A stretch of DNA of 64,000 bases from Methylobacterium thuringiense (GTDB lineage Bacteria > Pseudomonadota > Alphaproteobacteria > Rhizobiales > Beijerinckiaceae). Location: positions 62,001 through 126,000 of the forward strand of contig NZ_BPRA01000008.1 in NCBI RefSeq assembly GCF_022179645.1, in the 5' to 3' direction. The position numbers and the translations under genes are program-made. The notes below the pieces were generated by a model. That model saw nothing but the letters and a program-made list of their open reading frames with translations. It was not told the origin of the DNA and ran no database searches. Positions 1-9,141 of the stretch are shown piece by piece. How positions within the stretch are numbered: position 1 is the first letter of the stretch; the number at the start of each line of letters is the position of its first letter.

Positions 1-1331
1 CGTTCCCGCGCCTGAGCGAGGCGGAACGGCTCGCCCATCTCACGCCGATCGCCTGGGAGCGAGTCGCCATCGGCCCGGATACGGCACTCGCCGCGACCGG
101 GTTTGCGGAGGCGCCGGCCGGGTTCGGCCTCGAGATGCGGGGCGCCGAGCCGGTCTACCGGATCGCGGCGGCGGACGGGACGCGGGCGACGATCTCCGCA
201 AGTACGGGCGAAAAACTCGGGCCGGTCGGCGCCGACGAGGCGCGCGCCATTGCTGGAGGGCGCGGCAGCGTCGAAACGGTGGCGCGCGACCAATGGACGG
301 TCACGGCCCGCTACGACCGCCTGCGGCCCTTCCACAAGGTCGCGCTCGGCGACGCGGCCGGCACCGAACGCTACGTCTCCGAAACGACCGGCGAACTCGC
401 CCTCGACACGACGCGGTTCGAGCGCGGCTGGAACTGGGTCGGCGCGGTGGTGCACTGGATCTACCCGACGCCGCTGCGGGCGCGGGCCGATCTCTGGCAC
501 GACGTCGTCGTCTGGATCTCGGGCATCGCCTGCCTCGGTGCCGTCAGCGGCATGGTTCTCGGGATCTGGCGGCTGCGGCTGAGGCGGCGCTACCCGCATG
601 GCGCGGTGACGCCCTATCGCGGCATGGCGCGCTGGCATCACCTGTTCGGTCTCGCGGGCGGCCTGACGCTCACCAGCTTCATCGTCAGCGGCTGGCTCTC
701 GATGAACCCGAACCGCTGGTTCAGTTCGCCGTCCCCGCCGGCCGGTTGGCTCGCCGCCTATGCCGGGCCGGGCGCCGCCATCGGCCTCGACCCGACCGGT
801 GTACGAAACCTCGCGACGCCCGCCACCGTGGCGATCCGCTTCACGCGCATCGGTGGCCGCTGGCTCGTCCGCGCATCGGCGGCGCAAACAACCCGCGTGG
901 CGCGAGCCGATGGGGCAAGGCTCGACGAGGCCGAGATCGTTCGGGCGGCCACGGGTGCCGTGCCGGCATCCGCCCCGCCGGCCGTCGAGCGTCTGACGGC
1001 CTACGACAGATACTGGTACCCGCACCACGACGAGCGGGCGCTGCCGGTGCTGCGTCTGCGCTTCGACGATGCGGCGGCGACCTGGCTCCACATCGATCCC
1101 GCGACGGGCGAGATCCTGAACCGCCTCGACCGCTCGGGCCGGGTCAACCGCTGGCTGTTCTCCGCCCTGCACCGCCTCGATCTGCCGGTGCTGATCTTCA
1201 ACCGGCCGGCCTGGGACGCGGCGCAGTGGATCCTGAACGCGCTCGCGGCGGTGATCGCGCTGACCGGGCTCGTGATCGGCTGGCGGCGGCTGCGGCGGCC
1301 GAGGCCGCGCTCCGTGAAACCGGCCGCATGA
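1..1331 (+). CDS. PepSY-associated TM helix protein (5' end outside window)
   Basis: The reading frame is open from base 3 and ends at 1331, so the N-terminus lies upstream of the window. The visible part alternates soluble PepSY-like stretches with membrane helices near nucleotides 490-590, 640-710 and 1220-1290. A typical PepSY/DUF2271 turn (LHIDPATGEILNRLDRSGR) precedes the last helix, and HWIYPTPL and LHRLDLPV are typical of the PepSY_TM family. Members are inner-membrane proteins often linked to iron/siderophore uptake or membrane redox reactions. The substrate cannot be told from here because the upstream neighbours are not visible. Confidence 0.8.
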   Translation, partial: FPRLSEAERLAHLTPIAWERVAIGPDTALAATGFAEAPAGFGLEMRGAEPVYRIAAADGTRATISASTGEKLGPVGADEARAIAGGRGSVETVARDQWTVTARYDRLRPFHKVALGDAAGTERYVSETTGELALDTTRFERGWNWVGAVVHWIYPTPLRARADLWHDVVVWISGIACLGAVSGMVLGIWRLRLRRRYPHGAVTPYRGMARWHHLFGLAGGLTLTSFIVSGWLSMNPNRWFSSPSPPAGWLAAYAGPGAAIGLDPTGVRNLATPATVAIRFTRIGGRWLVRASAAQTTRVARADGARLDEAEIVRAATGAVPASAPPAVERLTAYDRYWYPHHDERALPVLRLRFDDAAATWLHIDPATGEILNRLDRSGRVNRWLFSALHRLDLPVLIFNRPAWDAAQWILNALAAVIALTGLVIGWRRLRRPRPRSVKPAA

Positions 1332-1492
1332 ACGCGATTGCACGCCCCCCCGGCGAGCCTGTATAGGAGGCACTTCCCTTATTCAGCGTGAGACGGGATT
1401 CTCCGGACCTCGAGGTTCAGGCCGGAGGCAGCGGTCCTTCGTCCGCGGCACCGTGTTCTTCCGTGCTCGCGCCCATTGCCGGAGCCGACCCG

Positions 1493-2176
1493 ATGTCCCA
1501 AGGACCGCTGATGCCGAAGGCCACCGCCGTATGGCTGGTGGAGAACACCTCGCTCGCCTTCGAGCAGATCGCCGATTTCTGCCATCTCCACCCGCTCGAG
1601 GTGAAGGGCATCGCCGACGGCGAAGTCGCGGCCGGCATCAAGGGCTTCGATCCGATCACCGCGGGCCAGCTCACCCGCGAAGAGATCGAGAAGGCGCAGA
1701 AGTCGCCGAACCACAAGCTCAAGATCGCCGTCTCGAAGGTGAAGCTGCCCGAGGTCAAGCGCACCACCAAGGGTCCGCGCTACACCCCGCTCTCGCGCCG
1801 CCAGGACCGCCCGAACGCGATCCTCTGGTTGCTGCGCAATCACGCGGAGCTTAAGGACGCCCAGGTCATCCGGCTCGTCGGCACCACCAAGTCGACGATC
1901 CAACAGATCCGCGACCGCAGCCACTGGAATTCCGGTTCGCTGCAGCCCCTGGACCCGGTGACGCTCGGCCTGTGCTCGCAGATCGATCTCGACTTCGAGG
2001 TCGGCAAGGCCGCCAAGGACCGTCCCGCCACCGTGCCGGCCGAGAGCGGCCCGACCCTGCTGCCGACAGAGGTCTCCACCGCGCCGAAGGCCGAGGACGA
2101 GGAGATCAACGAGAGCGCGGTGTTCGCCAAGCTCAAGGGCATGCAGCGCCCGCACGAGGAAGACGACGAGGACTAG
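1493..2176 (+). CDS. trcR: Cell cycle transcriptional regulator TrcR (DUF1013)
   Basis: A 227-residue protein with the conserved N-terminus MPKATAVWLVENTSLAFEQIA and a helix-turn-helix-like centre. It has the acidic C-terminal tail (HEEDDED) of the alphaproteobacterial DUF1013 family, which is annotated as the cell-cycle regulator TrcR. It probably acts as a cytoplasmic DNA-associated regulator. The frame is open further upstream (ATG-like at 1388), but homology starts near the ATGs at 1493 and 1511. An AAGGA motif sits just before 1511, so 1511 is an equally good start. It stands alone, followed by 150 bp of non-coding sequence. Confidence 0.85.
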   Translation: MSQGPLMPKATAVWLVENTSLAFEQIADFCHLHPLEVKGIADGEVAAGIKGFDPITAGQLTREEIEKAQKSPNHKLKIAVSKVKLPEVKRTTKGPRYTPLSRRQDRPNAILWLLRNHAELKDAQVIRLVGTTKSTIQQIRDRSHWNSGSLQPLDPVTLGLCSQIDLDFEVGKAAKDRPATVPAESGPTLLPTEVSTAPKAEDEEINESAVFAKLKGMQRPHEEDDED

Positions 2177-2328
2177 ATTTTTCGTGTCTTTCACGGAATC
2201 GGACGGGGAGACGGCGTGCCGCTCCCGGTCCGGCATTGTTTTTCAGGGATGAGCGGTCGCCAAAGCCTTCGGGATGCTGGATAGTGCCTGTTCGATCACC
2301 GTGATGATCGGGCATCCGAGGGCTGCCC

Positions 2329-2865
2329 ATGGCCGGCACCGAGACCGACACCAAGCCGGCCTCGACACCCCCTCCCGTCGGGACGAGCGGCCCGGCGGCG
2401 AACGCGGCGCTCCTGCGGAACGGGGAGGGCGCGTATCGCGGGCCCGTCACGCTCGCCGACTCGCTGATGGTGGAGGCCGGCTGGCCCGCAGCTAATTTCG
2501 AGACCACCGGACCGAACCCGCCCTACCTGCATATCGGCCGCAAGCTCTGGGTGACGCTGACCGAGTGCGAACCCTGCTTCTCGTCGGCGCGCCGCGACCG
2601 CGGGCTGTTTCGCTCGAAGGTCTCGATCGCCGCGCATCTCGAACGCTACGACGAGCTGATGGTCGACCCGATCGCCTTCGAGGAGTGTTTCGGGCCAGGC
2701 GAGGGCACCGAGGCGACGTTTCCGTTCGGCAGCTGGCTCACGATCCGCGACGTCGGCTTCGGCGGCATCGCCCTTTGGGGGCGTCGCAGCGGCGAGGTGA
2801 TGCTGCCGCTCGAGCCCCTCGCCGTCGCCTCGGCGGTCTGGCTTCGCCGGATGGCCGCGCCGTAG
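2329..2865 (+). CDS. Conserved hypothetical protein
   Basis: A 178-residue soluble protein with no signal peptide or membrane helix. The first 35 residues are Pro/Thr/Ala-rich and look disordered. The rest forms one compact domain with two cysteines (ECEPCF, near residue 82) and a Trp/Gly-rich C-terminal part (FPFGSWLTIRDVGFGGIALWGRR). I do not recognise the family. It ends 20 bp before a terminator that serves the convergent gene on the other strand. Coding is supported by length, codon pattern and absence of a better overlapping frame; function is unknown. Confidence 0.65.
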   Translation: MAGTETDTKPASTPPPVGTSGPAANAALLRNGEGAYRGPVTLADSLMVEAGWPAANFETTGPNPPYLHIGRKLWVTLTECEPCFSSARRDRGLFRSKVSIAAHLERYDELMVDPIAFEECFGPGEGTEATFPFGSWLTIRDVGFGGIALWGRRSGEVMLPLEPLAVASAVWLRRMAAP

Positions 2866-2884
2866 CGCATCCGGCGTCGACACG

Positions 2885-2914
2885 AAAAATCCCGCCGAGG
2901 ACGAGCCCGGCGGG
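2885..2914 (-). terminator. Rho-independent terminator of the 2936-3862 gene
   Basis: On the minus strand, CCCGCCG and CGGCGGG form a 7-bp GC stem followed directly by ATTTTT. It lies about 20 bp past the stop codon of the minus-strand secreted protein. Confidence 0.8.
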
Positions 2915-2935
2915 AGCGCACCGTGTTTCCGAAGC

Positions 2936-3862
2936 TTACGGCTTCGGCGTTTCGGCAGCCTTGGCGGCGTTCTCTGCGGATTTCTTGTCCATCGCCGCGG
3001 AAAAATCCTCGGGCGACTTGTCGAGGTAGTCCGCCAGCGCGCTCTGGAACTTGTCCCCTTCCTGCGCCGTCGGACATTTCGGTCCCTCGGTCTTCATCCC
3101 CTCGCGCAACTGGGCTTCGAGCGGCGCCATCTCCGGCTGCAACGCGGCGACCTTGGCGTCGACGCCCGAGCGCTGCTTGCCCGTGGTGGACACCTCGCAC
3201 TCCTTCATCGTGCGCTGGAGAATCAAGCCGAAGGCATAGGCCTGGATCCGCGCCGCCGGGGGAATCGCGGGTGCGGCTGCCGGCCCCGGAGGCGGAGCCA
3301 CGACCGGGGCGGCGGCGACGGGCGCGGGAGCCGCGGGAGCCGGTGCAGCGGCCACCTTGGCCGGGGTCGCATCGCAACGGCGCAAAGCCTCGTAGGCCTG
3401 CGGAAATCCCGAGATGTCGAACTCCGCGTCGCCATCCTCGAAACGCAGGGTGATCGTCTTGGCCGAGAGCAGATCGGGCACGATGGTGTCCGGGAACGGC
3501 GCGGTCAGCGTCTCGGCATTGCCGGCCCAACTCACCCCCTTCTTGAGGATCTTCTTGCCGGCCAGCAGCGTCGCCTTGACCGTCTCGCCCTTGTCCCAGC
3601 TCCAGGGCTGGTAGACGAGGGCGAGGGCGGAGTTCGACCCGTCGAGCGCAAAGACGATGCCGTTGATGGCGTTGTTGTCCTCTTTGTCCTTGTAGGTCTT
3701 GCTGATCAGGCAGGGATTGGCGCTGGTGTCGCCAACCGTGCGCTCGACCTCCCAGTCCTTGACCATCTCGAAGGGTTCGCGCTCGGCTGCATGGGACGGC
3801 GCGACCGCAAGGGCGGGGAGAAGGCCGGCAGTGAGCACCGCCGCGCGCAGGAATGACGTCAT
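2936..3862 (-). CDS. Secreted protein with invasion-associated-locus-B-like N-terminal half
   Basis: A 308-residue protein with a clear Sec signal peptide (about residues 1-25, cleavage after SHA). Residues 30-165 form a beta-rich domain containing FEMVKDWEV and a late cysteine pair, somewhat resembling IalB-type periplasmic proteins. An Ala/Pro-rich linker (about 170-205) and a Lys/Glu-rich helical C-terminal domain with three cysteines follow. The linker suggests two domains separated in the periplasm. It is monocistronic with its own terminator. The IalB resemblance is weak; function is not assigned. Confidence 0.7.
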   Translation of the reverse strand: MTSFLRAAVLTAGLLPALAVAPSHAAEREPFEMVKDWEVERTVGDTSANPCLISKTYKDKEDNNAINGIVFALDGSNSALALVYQPWSWDKGETVKATLLAGKKILKKGVSWAGNAETLTAPFPDTIVPDLLSAKTITLRFEDGDAEFDISGFPQAYEALRRCDATPAKVAAAPAPAAPAPVAAAPVVAPPPGPAAAPAIPPAARIQAYAFGLILQRTMKECEVSTTGKQRSGVDAKVAALQPEMAPLEAQLREGMKTEGPKCPTAQEGDKFQSALADYLDKSPEDFSAAMDKKSAENAAKAAETPKP

Positions 3863-4015
3863 CGTCCGCTCTCGGAAAAGATTCGCCCTCGCCGGTGCGG
3901 GATGCAGAGGCTGAATGCGCTGCCCAGCGTTAGCGCGAACCCATGCCGCTGCACAGGATTCGGGGGCGGTATTTTCGAGTGCTCGGTAAACACCGCAGGG
4001 CCCGAACGCAGTTCT

Positions 4016-4765
4016 TCAATCCGGAATTGCCTTACCGGCCGCCAAGACAGTCTCGGACGGATATGGCACCGGTGCCGACTCTGAAAATCCGCAGGCGAAG
4101 AGCCCGGCCGCCATGTGCGCGTGCGGCGGCGCCGCGATCCGGATCGGAGGCCTTTTCGGGTAGAGCGGAAGTCCAAGCGAACGGGCGTGGAGCTGCAGGC
4201 CGGGTCCGCCCTGGCGCGGTGCGGTGCCGTAGATCGTGTCGCCCCGGATCGGCCAGCCCATCGCCGCGCAGTGGACGCGGAGTTGATGCGTACGCCCGGT
4301 CTCGGGCGACAGTTCGAGCCAGGCGCCGGCGCCGTCCGGGCTGCGGCCGAGCACGCGCCAGCGGGTCAGCGCCGGATCGCCGGCCGGGTCCGGCTTCATC
4401 CACCAGGAGCGCGGATCCTCGGAGCGCTTGGCCAACGCGAGGTCGATGACGCCGCTCTCGTCCTGCGGGGCGCCCTCCACGATCGACCAGTAGGTTTTTT
4501 CGACACGTCCGTCCGCAAACAGCTTGTTGAGCCGCGCCAGCGCCTTCGGATGCCGCCCGAGAACGAGGCAGCCCGAAGTATCGCGATCGAGCCGGTGCGC
4601 CGCCTGCGGCCGGCGCGGCAGGCCGAAGCGCAGGTCGTCGAGGCGATCCGTCAGCGTAGGACCGCCCTTCGGCCCGGGATGGACGGGCAGACCCGCGGGC
4701 TTGTCGATGACGAGCATCAGGGCATCGCGGTAGAGGAGGGGGACGCCTATGTCAGTCGGGATCAT
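4016..4765 (-). CDS. RluA-family pseudouridine synthase
   Basis: A 249-residue enzyme converting uridine to pseudouridine in rRNA or tRNA. The catalytic signature HRLDRDTSG is at residues 57-65, with Asp60 as the expected nucleophile. The family motif DKPAGLPVHPG is near residue 21 and ETGRTHQLRVH near residue 155. There is no N-terminal S4 domain, so it resembles RluA/TruC-type short enzymes rather than RluD; the target nucleotide cannot be told from sequence. It is transcribed divergently from ftsY with only 41 bp between the starts. Confidence 0.9.
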   Translation of the reverse strand: MIPTDIGVPLLYRDALMLVIDKPAGLPVHPGPKGGPTLTDRLDDLRFGLPRRPQAAHRLDRDTSGCLVLGRHPKALARLNKLFADGRVEKTYWSIVEGAPQDESGVIDLALAKRSEDPRSWWMKPDPAGDPALTRWRVLGRSPDGAGAWLELSPETGRTHQLRVHCAAMGWPIRGDTIYGTAPRQGGPGLQLHARSLGLPLYPKRPPIRIAAPPHAHMAAGLFACGFSESAPVPYPSETVLAAGKAIPD

Positions 4766-4806
4766 GGAGCCCGGCTAGAGCCCAGGGCCGGCGGGAGCAA
4801 GTACGG

Positions 4807-6078
4807 ATGAGTCGAGACGAGAAGCCGGGCTGGTTCGGCCGCCTGTTCGGGCGCAAGGGCGAGACGGCGGAGCCGGAAACCGAGGATCGCGTCGAGACGC
4901 CCGAGGCGGCCTCGCCGGCCTCCGACTCCGAAGGGCAACTCGACTTCGCCACAGGTGCCGACGCCGTCGCCCAGGTGCCGATGCCGGCGAGCGAGCCCTC
5001 GGCCGACGACGCGGACAAGAATCAGGTCCCCGACGAAATCGAGGGGGCCGACCTGCAGCCCGGCCTGGAGCCGAACGCGTCGGCGTCCCCCGCCGCGCTC
5101 GACCTGACGCCTGTCGCCATACCGGACACGACCGAAGCCGAGGCGCCCGAGCAGAAGCGCGGCTGGTGGACCCGCCTCACCTCCGGGATGAAGCGGACGT
5201 CGTCGGCCCTCTCCGACCGCGTCACCGGGCTCTTCACCAAGCGCAAGCTCGACGCGGATACGCTCGAAGAGCTCGAAGACGCGCTGATCCAGGCCGATTT
5301 CGGCGTCGAGACCGCCATGCGGATCTCGGAGGCCGTGGGCAAGGGCCGCTACGAGAAGGGTATCTTGCCGGACGAGGTGCGGTCGATCCTCGCCGCCGAG
5401 GTCGAGGCTGCGCTTGAGCCGGTGGCCAAGCCCCTCGTCATCGACACGGCGAAGAAGCCGTTCGTGATCCTGATGGTCGGCGTCAACGGCGCCGGCAAGA
5501 CCACGACCATCGGCAAGCTCTCCTTGAAGCTGAAGGCCCAGGGCCACAGCGTGATGCTCGCCGCCGGCGACACGTTTCGCGCGGCCGCGATCGAGCAGCT
5601 CAAGGTCTGGGGCGACCGCACCGGCACGGCGGTGGTCAGCGGCGCACAGGGCGCGGATGCGGCGGGGCTCGCCTTCGACGCGCTCAAGCGCGCCACCGCC
5701 GAGGGCACCGACGTCCTGCTGATCGACACTGCCGGCCGGCTCCAGAACAAGACCGGGCTGATGGCCGAGCTCGAGAAGATCGTGCGCGTGATCCGCAAAC
5801 ACGACCCGGAGGCCCCGCACGCCGCGCTCCTCGTGCTCGATGCTACGGTCGGCCAGAACGCGCTGAGCCAGGTCGAGCTGTTCGCCCAAGCCGCGCCGAT
5901 CAGCGGCCTCGTGATGACCAAGCTCGACGGCACGGCCCGCGGCGGCATCCTGGTGGCGCTCGCGGCCAAGTTCGGCCTGCCGGTGCACTTCATCGGCGTC
6001 GGCGAGGGCGTGGAGGACCTGGAGCCGTTCGCGGCCCGGGACTTTGCGCGGGCGATCGCGGGGTTGGAAAAGGATTAG
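4807..6078 (+). CDS. ftsY: Signal recognition particle receptor FtsY
   Basis: A 423-residue membrane-associated GTPase that docks the SRP-ribosome complex at the inner membrane. The first 120 residues are an acidic A domain. The helical N domain follows (about 130-210), then the G domain with the P-loop GVNGAGKTTTIGKL (about 225), DTFRAAAIEQL, DTAGR, TKLDGTARGG and the C-terminal HFIGVGEGVEDL. All GTPase motifs are intact. The ATG at 4807 gives the usual acidic N-terminus. Its stop overlaps the 3' end of the convergent vapC by four bases. Confidence 0.97.
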   Translation: MSRDEKPGWFGRLFGRKGETAEPETEDRVETPEAASPASDSEGQLDFATGADAVAQVPMPASEPSADDADKNQVPDEIEGADLQPGLEPNASASPAALDLTPVAIPDTTEAEAPEQKRGWWTRLTSGMKRTSSALSDRVTGLFTKRKLDADTLEELEDALIQADFGVETAMRISEAVGKGRYEKGILPDEVRSILAAEVEAALEPVAKPLVIDTAKKPFVILMVGVNGAGKTTTIGKLSLKLKAQGHSVMLAAGDTFRAAAIEQLKVWGDRTGTAVVSGAQGADAAGLAFDALKRATAEGTDVLLIDTAGRLQNKTGLMAELEKIVRVIRKHDPEAPHAALLVLDATVGQNALSQVELFAQAAPISGLVMTKLDGTARGGILVALAAKFGLPVHFIGVGEGVEDLEPFAARDFARAIAGLEKD

Positions 6079-6464
6079 GGGAGGGCGGAGGCGACGTCGG
6101 TCTTGGAGAAGTCATTGCCCTTAAAGAGAAGCGGTGCGTTCAGCCTCTTGGCAAGCGCGTAGGAGAAGCAGTCGCCAAAGTTCAACCCGGCCGGGTGGCG
6201 GCCTTTACCAAAGCGGACGAAGGCGTCGGCGGCGATTTGCGCCATTCTTTGATCCACGGAGACGACTTCGATTGATCGATCCGTCAGCCAGCGATCGAAA
6301 TCGGTGATGCTGCCGAAACGAGACAGCAGCACGATGGAGCATTCGAGGTAGGTCCCAGCGCTGATCGCAAACCGATCCGGCTTGGCGAGCACCGCCGAGA
6401 ATGCAGCGGCGTCCGGTTCGGCAAACGAGATTGCGACGACGGCCGAGCTGTCGACGACGATCAA
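6075..6464 (-). CDS. vapC: VapC-type PIN-domain ribonuclease toxin
   Basis: A 129-residue PIN-domain protein, the toxin of a type II pair, expected to cleave tRNA or other RNA. PIN acidic residues are visible in the N-terminal [10 protein letters not shown], in a mid-protein Glu (TYLECSIVL) and in the C-terminal LNFGDCFSYALAKRLN. The only sensible start is a TTG at 6464, whose TTGA overlaps the vapB stop, implying translational coupling and low toxin yield. An upstream-extended frame exists but is the wrong-frame shadow of vapB. The 3' end overlaps ftsY. Confidence 0.9.
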   Translation of the reverse strand: MIVVDSSAVVAISFAEPDAAAFSAVLAKPDRFAISAGTYLECSIVLLSRFGSITDFDRWLTDRSIEVVSVDQRMAQIAADAFVRFGKGRHPAGLNFGDCFSYALAKRLNAPLLFKGNDFSKTDVASALP

Positions 6465-6721
6465 GTGGGCAATCCGTTCTCGTCGTATCCCAGGATTTCG
6501 TCCGGTGTACGCGGATCGGTGATGGGCCGTGCGTTCAGGCGCAGGCGAAACTCCTCGTCGATCCTGAGGCCTTCCGCGATCCGGCGGGCTCGATCTTCGT
6601 CGAGCCGCACCCGCTCCATGCGGAGCGCACCGAGCAGCACGTCCTCGCGTGGGAGGCCGGTGCTCGTTTCGAGCTCCGTCAGCAGGGCCTCGATCTCGTC
6701 GTGCTCGAACCGGACGGTCAT
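6461..6721 (-). CDS. vapB: VapB-type antitoxin
   Basis: An 86-residue antitoxin directly upstream of vapC. The C-terminal signature [12 protein letters not shown] is typical of Rv0623/PSK-type VapB antitoxins and would wrap the toxin. The N-terminal half should form the DNA-binding dimer that autorepresses the operon. The 4-base overlap with vapC fixes the stop. It is divergent from yciB. Confidence 0.88.
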   Translation of the reverse strand: MTVRFEHDEIEALLTELETSTGLPREDVLLGALRMERVRLDEDRARRIAEGLRIDEEFRLRLNARPITDPRTPDEILGYDENGLPT

Positions 6722-6789
6722 GGTTGGCCTCTCGTCGCTGCCGCGCGTCGTGCGCCACGTCGCTAGGAATGCCGTGCCACCTGTCTTAC

Positions 6790-7458
6790 ATGCCGGCGGG
6801 CGAACACGCCACGATCGGCCCCGCGCACAGGCACATCTCCTTGGCCATCACCGTCCAACCCGTTCCCCCGCGCCGCCATCTGCCGCCGCTGCTCAAGCTG
6901 GTGCTGGAGATCGGGCCGCTGATGATCTTCTTCTTCGGCAACGCCTATGCCGAGCGCTTCGGGGTCGCCCCCGACCAGAAGCTGTTCGTGGCGACCGGGG
7001 TGTTCATCGTGGCCACCGTGATCGCGCTCGGCGTGCATTACGCGCTGATCCGGCGCCTGCCGATCATGCCGCTGGTCTCGGGTGTGGTCGTCGTGGTGTT
7101 CGGTGGCCTGACGCTGGCGCTGCAGGACAAGACCTTCATCATGATGAAGCCGACCATCGTGAACAGTTTGTTTGGCTTAGTGCTCCTCGGGGGCCTCGCG
7201 TTTCACAAGTCGCTGCTGTCGGTGGTGCTGGATTCGGTGTTCGCCTTGACCGAAGAGGGCTGGCGCAAGCTGACCTTCCGCTGGGGGCTGTTCTTCCTCG
7301 TCCTGGCCGTGCTGAACGAAGTGGTCTGGCGAACGCAGACGGAAGATTTCTGGGTCAGCTTCAAGGTGTTTGGGATCATGCCGCTGACGGTCGTCTTCGC
7401 GCTCGCGCAGACGCCGCTGCTGATGCGCTACGAGCGCAAGGACGCGGCGAAAGCGTGA
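6790..7458 (+). CDS. yciB: Inner membrane septation protein YciB/IspA
   Basis: A 222-residue polytopic membrane protein of the intracellular septation A family, involved in cell envelope and division-septum integrity. It carries the family pattern [24 protein letters not shown], five to six hydrophobic helices, and [16 protein letters not shown] with [12 protein letters not shown] in the second half. The start is uncertain: ATGs occur at 6769 and 6790 and a TTG at 6841, and none has a strong ribosome-binding site. It is convergent with ccmG, only 4 bp apart. Confidence 0.88.
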   Translation: MPAGEHATIGPAHRHISLAITVQPVPPRRHLPPLLKLVLEIGPLMIFFFGNAYAERFGVAPDQKLFVATGVFIVATVIALGVHYALIRRLPIMPLVSGVVVVVFGGLTLALQDKTFIMMKPTIVNSLFGLVLLGGLAFHKSLLSVVLDSVFALTEEGWRKLTFRWGLFFLVLAVLNEVVWRTQTEDFWVSFKVFGIMPLTVVFALAQTPLLMRYERKDAAKA

Positions 7459-7462
7459 AGCG

Positions 7463-8065
7463 TCAGTTCGCCGCCGCGACCGTCGCCGCCGCCCGCAGCT
7501 TCGTCAGAACGGCGGAGTAGTTCTCCGGCGTGACGATGCCGACCAGCTTGTCGCGGATGGTGCCGTCGGGGCCGATGATGAAGCTTTCCGGCACGCCGTA
7601 GACGCCGAAATCGATTCCGACCCGGCCGGTCGTGTCCGAGCCGACGGCCGCATACGGCACGCCGTTACGCTCCAGGAATCGCCGTCCGGCCGCAGGCGTG
7701 TCCTTGTAGTCGATGCCGACGACGCGGATGTCGGGCTCGCGCGCCATCCGCATCAGCATCGGATGCTCGATCTGGCAGGGCGCGCACCAGGACGCGTAGA
7801 AGTTCACGAGCGTCACTTTGCCCTTGAAGTCCGCGCTCGATAGGCCCGGCACCGGCCTGCCCTCGGCCGTCAGCTCGGCCACCGGCGGCAGCTGGAAAGC
7901 CGGAGCCGGCTTGCCGATCATCACGGTGGGGATCGCAGCCGGATCGGCGCCCGAGCGCAAGCGCATGTAGAACACCACGGCGAGCACCACGAACGTGACC
8001 AAGGGCAGGATCACCAGCAGCGAGCGGCGCACTGGCGGCGCAGTGTCCGCGCCCGTCTCGCTCAC
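7463..8065 (-). CDS. ccmG: Cytochrome c biogenesis thiol:disulfide oxidoreductase CcmG (DsbE)
   Basis: A 200-residue thioredoxin-fold protein anchored by one N-terminal helix (about residues 15-34), with the redox motif WCAPC at 93-97. The GVYGVPESFIIG segment contains the conserved cis-Pro region of CcmG. It reduces apocytochrome c cysteines in the periplasm before haem ligation. Its ATG overlaps the ccmD stop (ATGA), so ccmC-ccmD-ccmG are co-translated on the minus strand. Confidence 0.95.
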   Translation of the reverse strand: MSETGADTAPPVRRSLLVILPLVTFVVLAVVFYMRLRSGADPAAIPTVMIGKPAPAFQLPPVAELTAEGRPVPGLSSADFKGKVTLVNFYASWCAPCQIEHPMLMRMAREPDIRVVGIDYKDTPAAGRRFLERNGVPYAAVGSDTTGRVGIDFGVYGVPESFIIGPDGTIRDKLVGIVTPENYSAVLTKLRAAATVAAAN

Positions 8066-8217
8066 GAGCGTCGCTCCCCGGTTCGAGCCTCGAAGACGGC
8101 GAGGGCCCGTTTCTGAGCGCGCTGGTCGAGCAGCGCGGCGGCGACGAGGCCGCCGACCACCAAAGCGGTGAAAGCGTAGGCGCCGACGATGAAGCCGGCA
8201 TGCGGTCCGAGATCCAT
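8062..8217 (-). CDS. ccmD: Haem exporter protein CcmD
   Basis: A 51-residue small membrane protein starting MDLGPHAGFIVGAYAFTAL, the expected CcmD pattern, with one helix followed by a basic tail (DQRAQKRAL). CcmD helps release holo-CcmE from the CcmABC complex. Two ATGs are adjacent (8220 and 8217); a GAGGA site sits 5-8 bases upstream and fits the second slightly better. It lies between ccmC and ccmG and overlaps ccmG by four bases. Confidence 0.88.
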   Translation of the reverse strand: MDLGPHAGFIVGAYAFTALVVGGLVAAALLDQRAQKRALAVFEARTGERRS

Positions 8218-8228
8218 CATGGCTGTCC

Positions 8229-9032
8229 TCAGGCGCCCTGGCCGACGGGCATGGAGCGCGCGGGCTTCACCATCGCGACGGAGGCGGCGCCCGAATCGAG
8301 CCGCTCGGCTTCCCGGATGGTCAGCACCCTGACGCGGCGACGAAAAATCTCGGTGCGCATGGCGTAGAGATGCAGCGTCACGCCGAGCAGGGTGAAGGCA
8401 AAAATCATCTCGAGCAGCGGGTAGAGCATCGAGGGGTCGATGGCCGAGCCGCCCATGCGCATGATCGAGGCTGGCTGGTGCAGCGTGGACCACCAGTTCA
8501 CCGAGAACTTGATGATCGGCAGGTTCACCGCGCCGACGAGGGTCAGGATCGCGATGGCGCGGGCCGCCCTGTTCGGGTCCTCGATGGTCCGCCAAAGGGC
8601 GATGATGCCGCAATAGATCAGGAACAGCACCAGCATCGAGGTCAGGCGCGCGTCCCAGACCCAGTAGGTGCCCCACATCGGCTTGCCCCAGAGCGAGCCT
8701 GTGACGAGGCAGATCAGGGTGAAGGCGGCGCCGATCGGTGCGGCGGCCCGCTGCGCCACGTCGGCCAGGGGATGGCGCCACACCAGTGTGCCGATCGCCG
8801 ACAGCGTCATCGCCCCGTAGAAGAACACCCCGAGCCAGGCCGCCGGGACGTGGATGTACATGATCCGCACCGTCTCTCCCTGCTGATAGTCGGGCGGGAC
8901 GACGAACCAGGTGAGATACAGGCCGACAGCCAGCAGCGCGGCCGAAAGCCCGGCGAGCCAGGACATCGCAGGCCCCGTCCATCGCAAGAAGTGCCCGGGA
9001 TGGGCGAGGCGGTTCCAGAGAGCGGTCCACAT
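8229..9032 (-). CDS. ccmC: Haem transport protein CcmC
   Basis: A 267-residue inner-membrane protein with six predicted helices and the tryptophan-rich haem-handling motif WGTYWVWDARLTS (about residues 122-134). Conserved histidines sit in MYIHVPAAW and in the STLHQPAS loop. CcmC loads haem onto CcmE. It is the first gene of the ccmC-D-G unit. In related Rhizobiales ccmC usually follows ccmB directly; here about 4 kb separates them. Confidence 0.95.
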   Translation of the reverse strand: MWTALWNRLAHPGHFLRWTGPAMSWLAGLSAALLAVGLYLTWFVVPPDYQQGETVRIMYIHVPAAWLGVFFYGAMTLSAIGTLVWRHPLADVAQRAAAPIGAAFTLICLVTGSLWGKPMWGTYWVWDARLTSMLVLFLIYCGIIALWRTIEDPNRAARAIAILTLVGAVNLPIIKFSVNWWSTLHQPASIMRMGGSAIDPSMLYPLLEMIFAFTLLGVTLHLYAMRTEIFRRRVRVLTIREAERLDSGAASVAMVKPARSMPVGQGA

Positions 9033-9141
9033 GCCTCGCTGTTTACCGGACTGTGCGGTGCAGCGGCAATGCGAAGGATCGGCGCGGGAGCACCAAGACC
9101 GCTCCCGCGCCGATCACGTCCGAGCGATCACGCAGCAGCGA

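Noticed and set aside
6075-6758. 227-codon version of the toxin gene
   Set aside because: The first 98 codons are the wrong-frame reading of vapB; PIN homology starts at the TTG at 6464.
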